Below, one piece after another: positions 55,839 through 55,891 of a stretch of 55,891 nucleotides of DNA. Position 1 is the stretch's first letter, and every line of letters starts with the position of its first letter. This DNA is from Salipaludibacillus keqinensis. Lineage in GTDB: Bacteria; Bacillota; Bacilli; Bacillales; Salisediminibacteriaceae. Under the pieces are notes generated by a model that was not told the DNA's origin, made no database searches, and saw nothing but the letters and a program-made list of their open reading frames with translations. The translations under genes were made by a program, and so were the position numbers. The stretch lies in assembly GCF_003226325.1 (NCBI RefSeq), contig NZ_PDOD01000007.1:1-55891 (forward strand), read 5' to 3'.

Positions 55839-55891
55839 TTTATCGGAGAGTTTGATCCTGGCTCAGGACGAACGCTGGCGGCGTGCCTAAT
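55839..55891 (+). rRNA. rrs: 16S ribosomal RNA (5' end, truncated by window)
   Basis: TTTATCGGAGAGTTTGATCC and the following CTGGCTCAGGACGAACGCTG are the universal 16S 5' sequence. The gene continues beyond the window. Confidence 0.96.

Overview
The window is a low-GC Gram-positive, endospore-forming chromosome segment of the Bacillaceae. It runs from the 5S rRNA end of one ribosomal operon (start of window) to the promoters and first bases of the 16S rRNA of the next (end of window). Almost every gene is on the + strand, and the order follows the classical Bacillus subtilis csfB-to-lysS region near the origin. Many proteins resemble halophilic or marine relatives such as Halobacillus or Virgibacillus, but the genus is an inference and no database was consulted.

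Layout. 1-2100: 5S rRNA, an empty stretch, a minus-strand membrane protein and the sporulation anti-sigma factor gene csfB. 2100-9350: yaaO, tmk, darA, holB, ricT, yabA, trmN6-like and rsmI, closed by abrB on the minus strand. 9350-17590: a Met T-box leader with metS, then tatD, yabE, rnmV, rsmA, yabG and veg. 17760-24950: sspF, ispE, purR, spoVG, glmU, prs, ctc, pth and fin. 25000-37750: mfd, spoVT, the yabM-yabN-rqcP-yabP-yabQ-divIC run, yabR and spoIIE. 37840-44870: yabS, yabT, a ThrE/YjjPB exporter pair, tilS, hprT and ftsH. 45040-54660: coaX, hslO, cysK, a folate operon (pabB-pabA-pabC-folP-folB-folK-yazB) and lysS. 54710-55838: decayed DNA and rRNA promoters.

How the genes work together. 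Four themes alternate: replication and repair (tmk, holB, yabA, mfd); translation and RNA maturation (metS, lysS, rnmV, rsmA, rsmI, tilS, rqcP, pth, ctc); sporulation and its timing (csfB, yabG, sspF, spoVG, fin, spoVT, yabP, yabQ, spoIIE, abrB); and precursor metabolism (ispE, glmU, prs, hprT, coaX, cysK, folate). Regulatory DNA is well preserved. I can read a sigma-F-type promoter at csfB, sigma-H at spoVG, sigma-B at ctc, Spo0A heptamers upstream of abrB and an unusually spaced sigma-A/Spo0A-type promoter at spoIIE. There are also tandem sigma-A promoters at veg and a PurBox-like inverted repeat over the purR promoter.

Differences from B. subtilis are the most informative part. xpaC-yaaN, yaaR, yazA, yabJ (ridA), the trnSL tRNAs, yacD and dusB are not at their usual positions, and a ThrE-type exporter pair sits between yabT and tilS. 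I did not find a convincing wholly new multigene system. The best candidates for undescribed biology are cis-elements: a perfect 21-bp hairpin in the putative mfd leader, a consensus promoter running straight into a terminator before lysS, a roughly 110-nt imperfect palindrome after ftsH, a stem that could hide the yabS ribosome-binding site, and unrecognised decayed coding DNA before the 16S gene.
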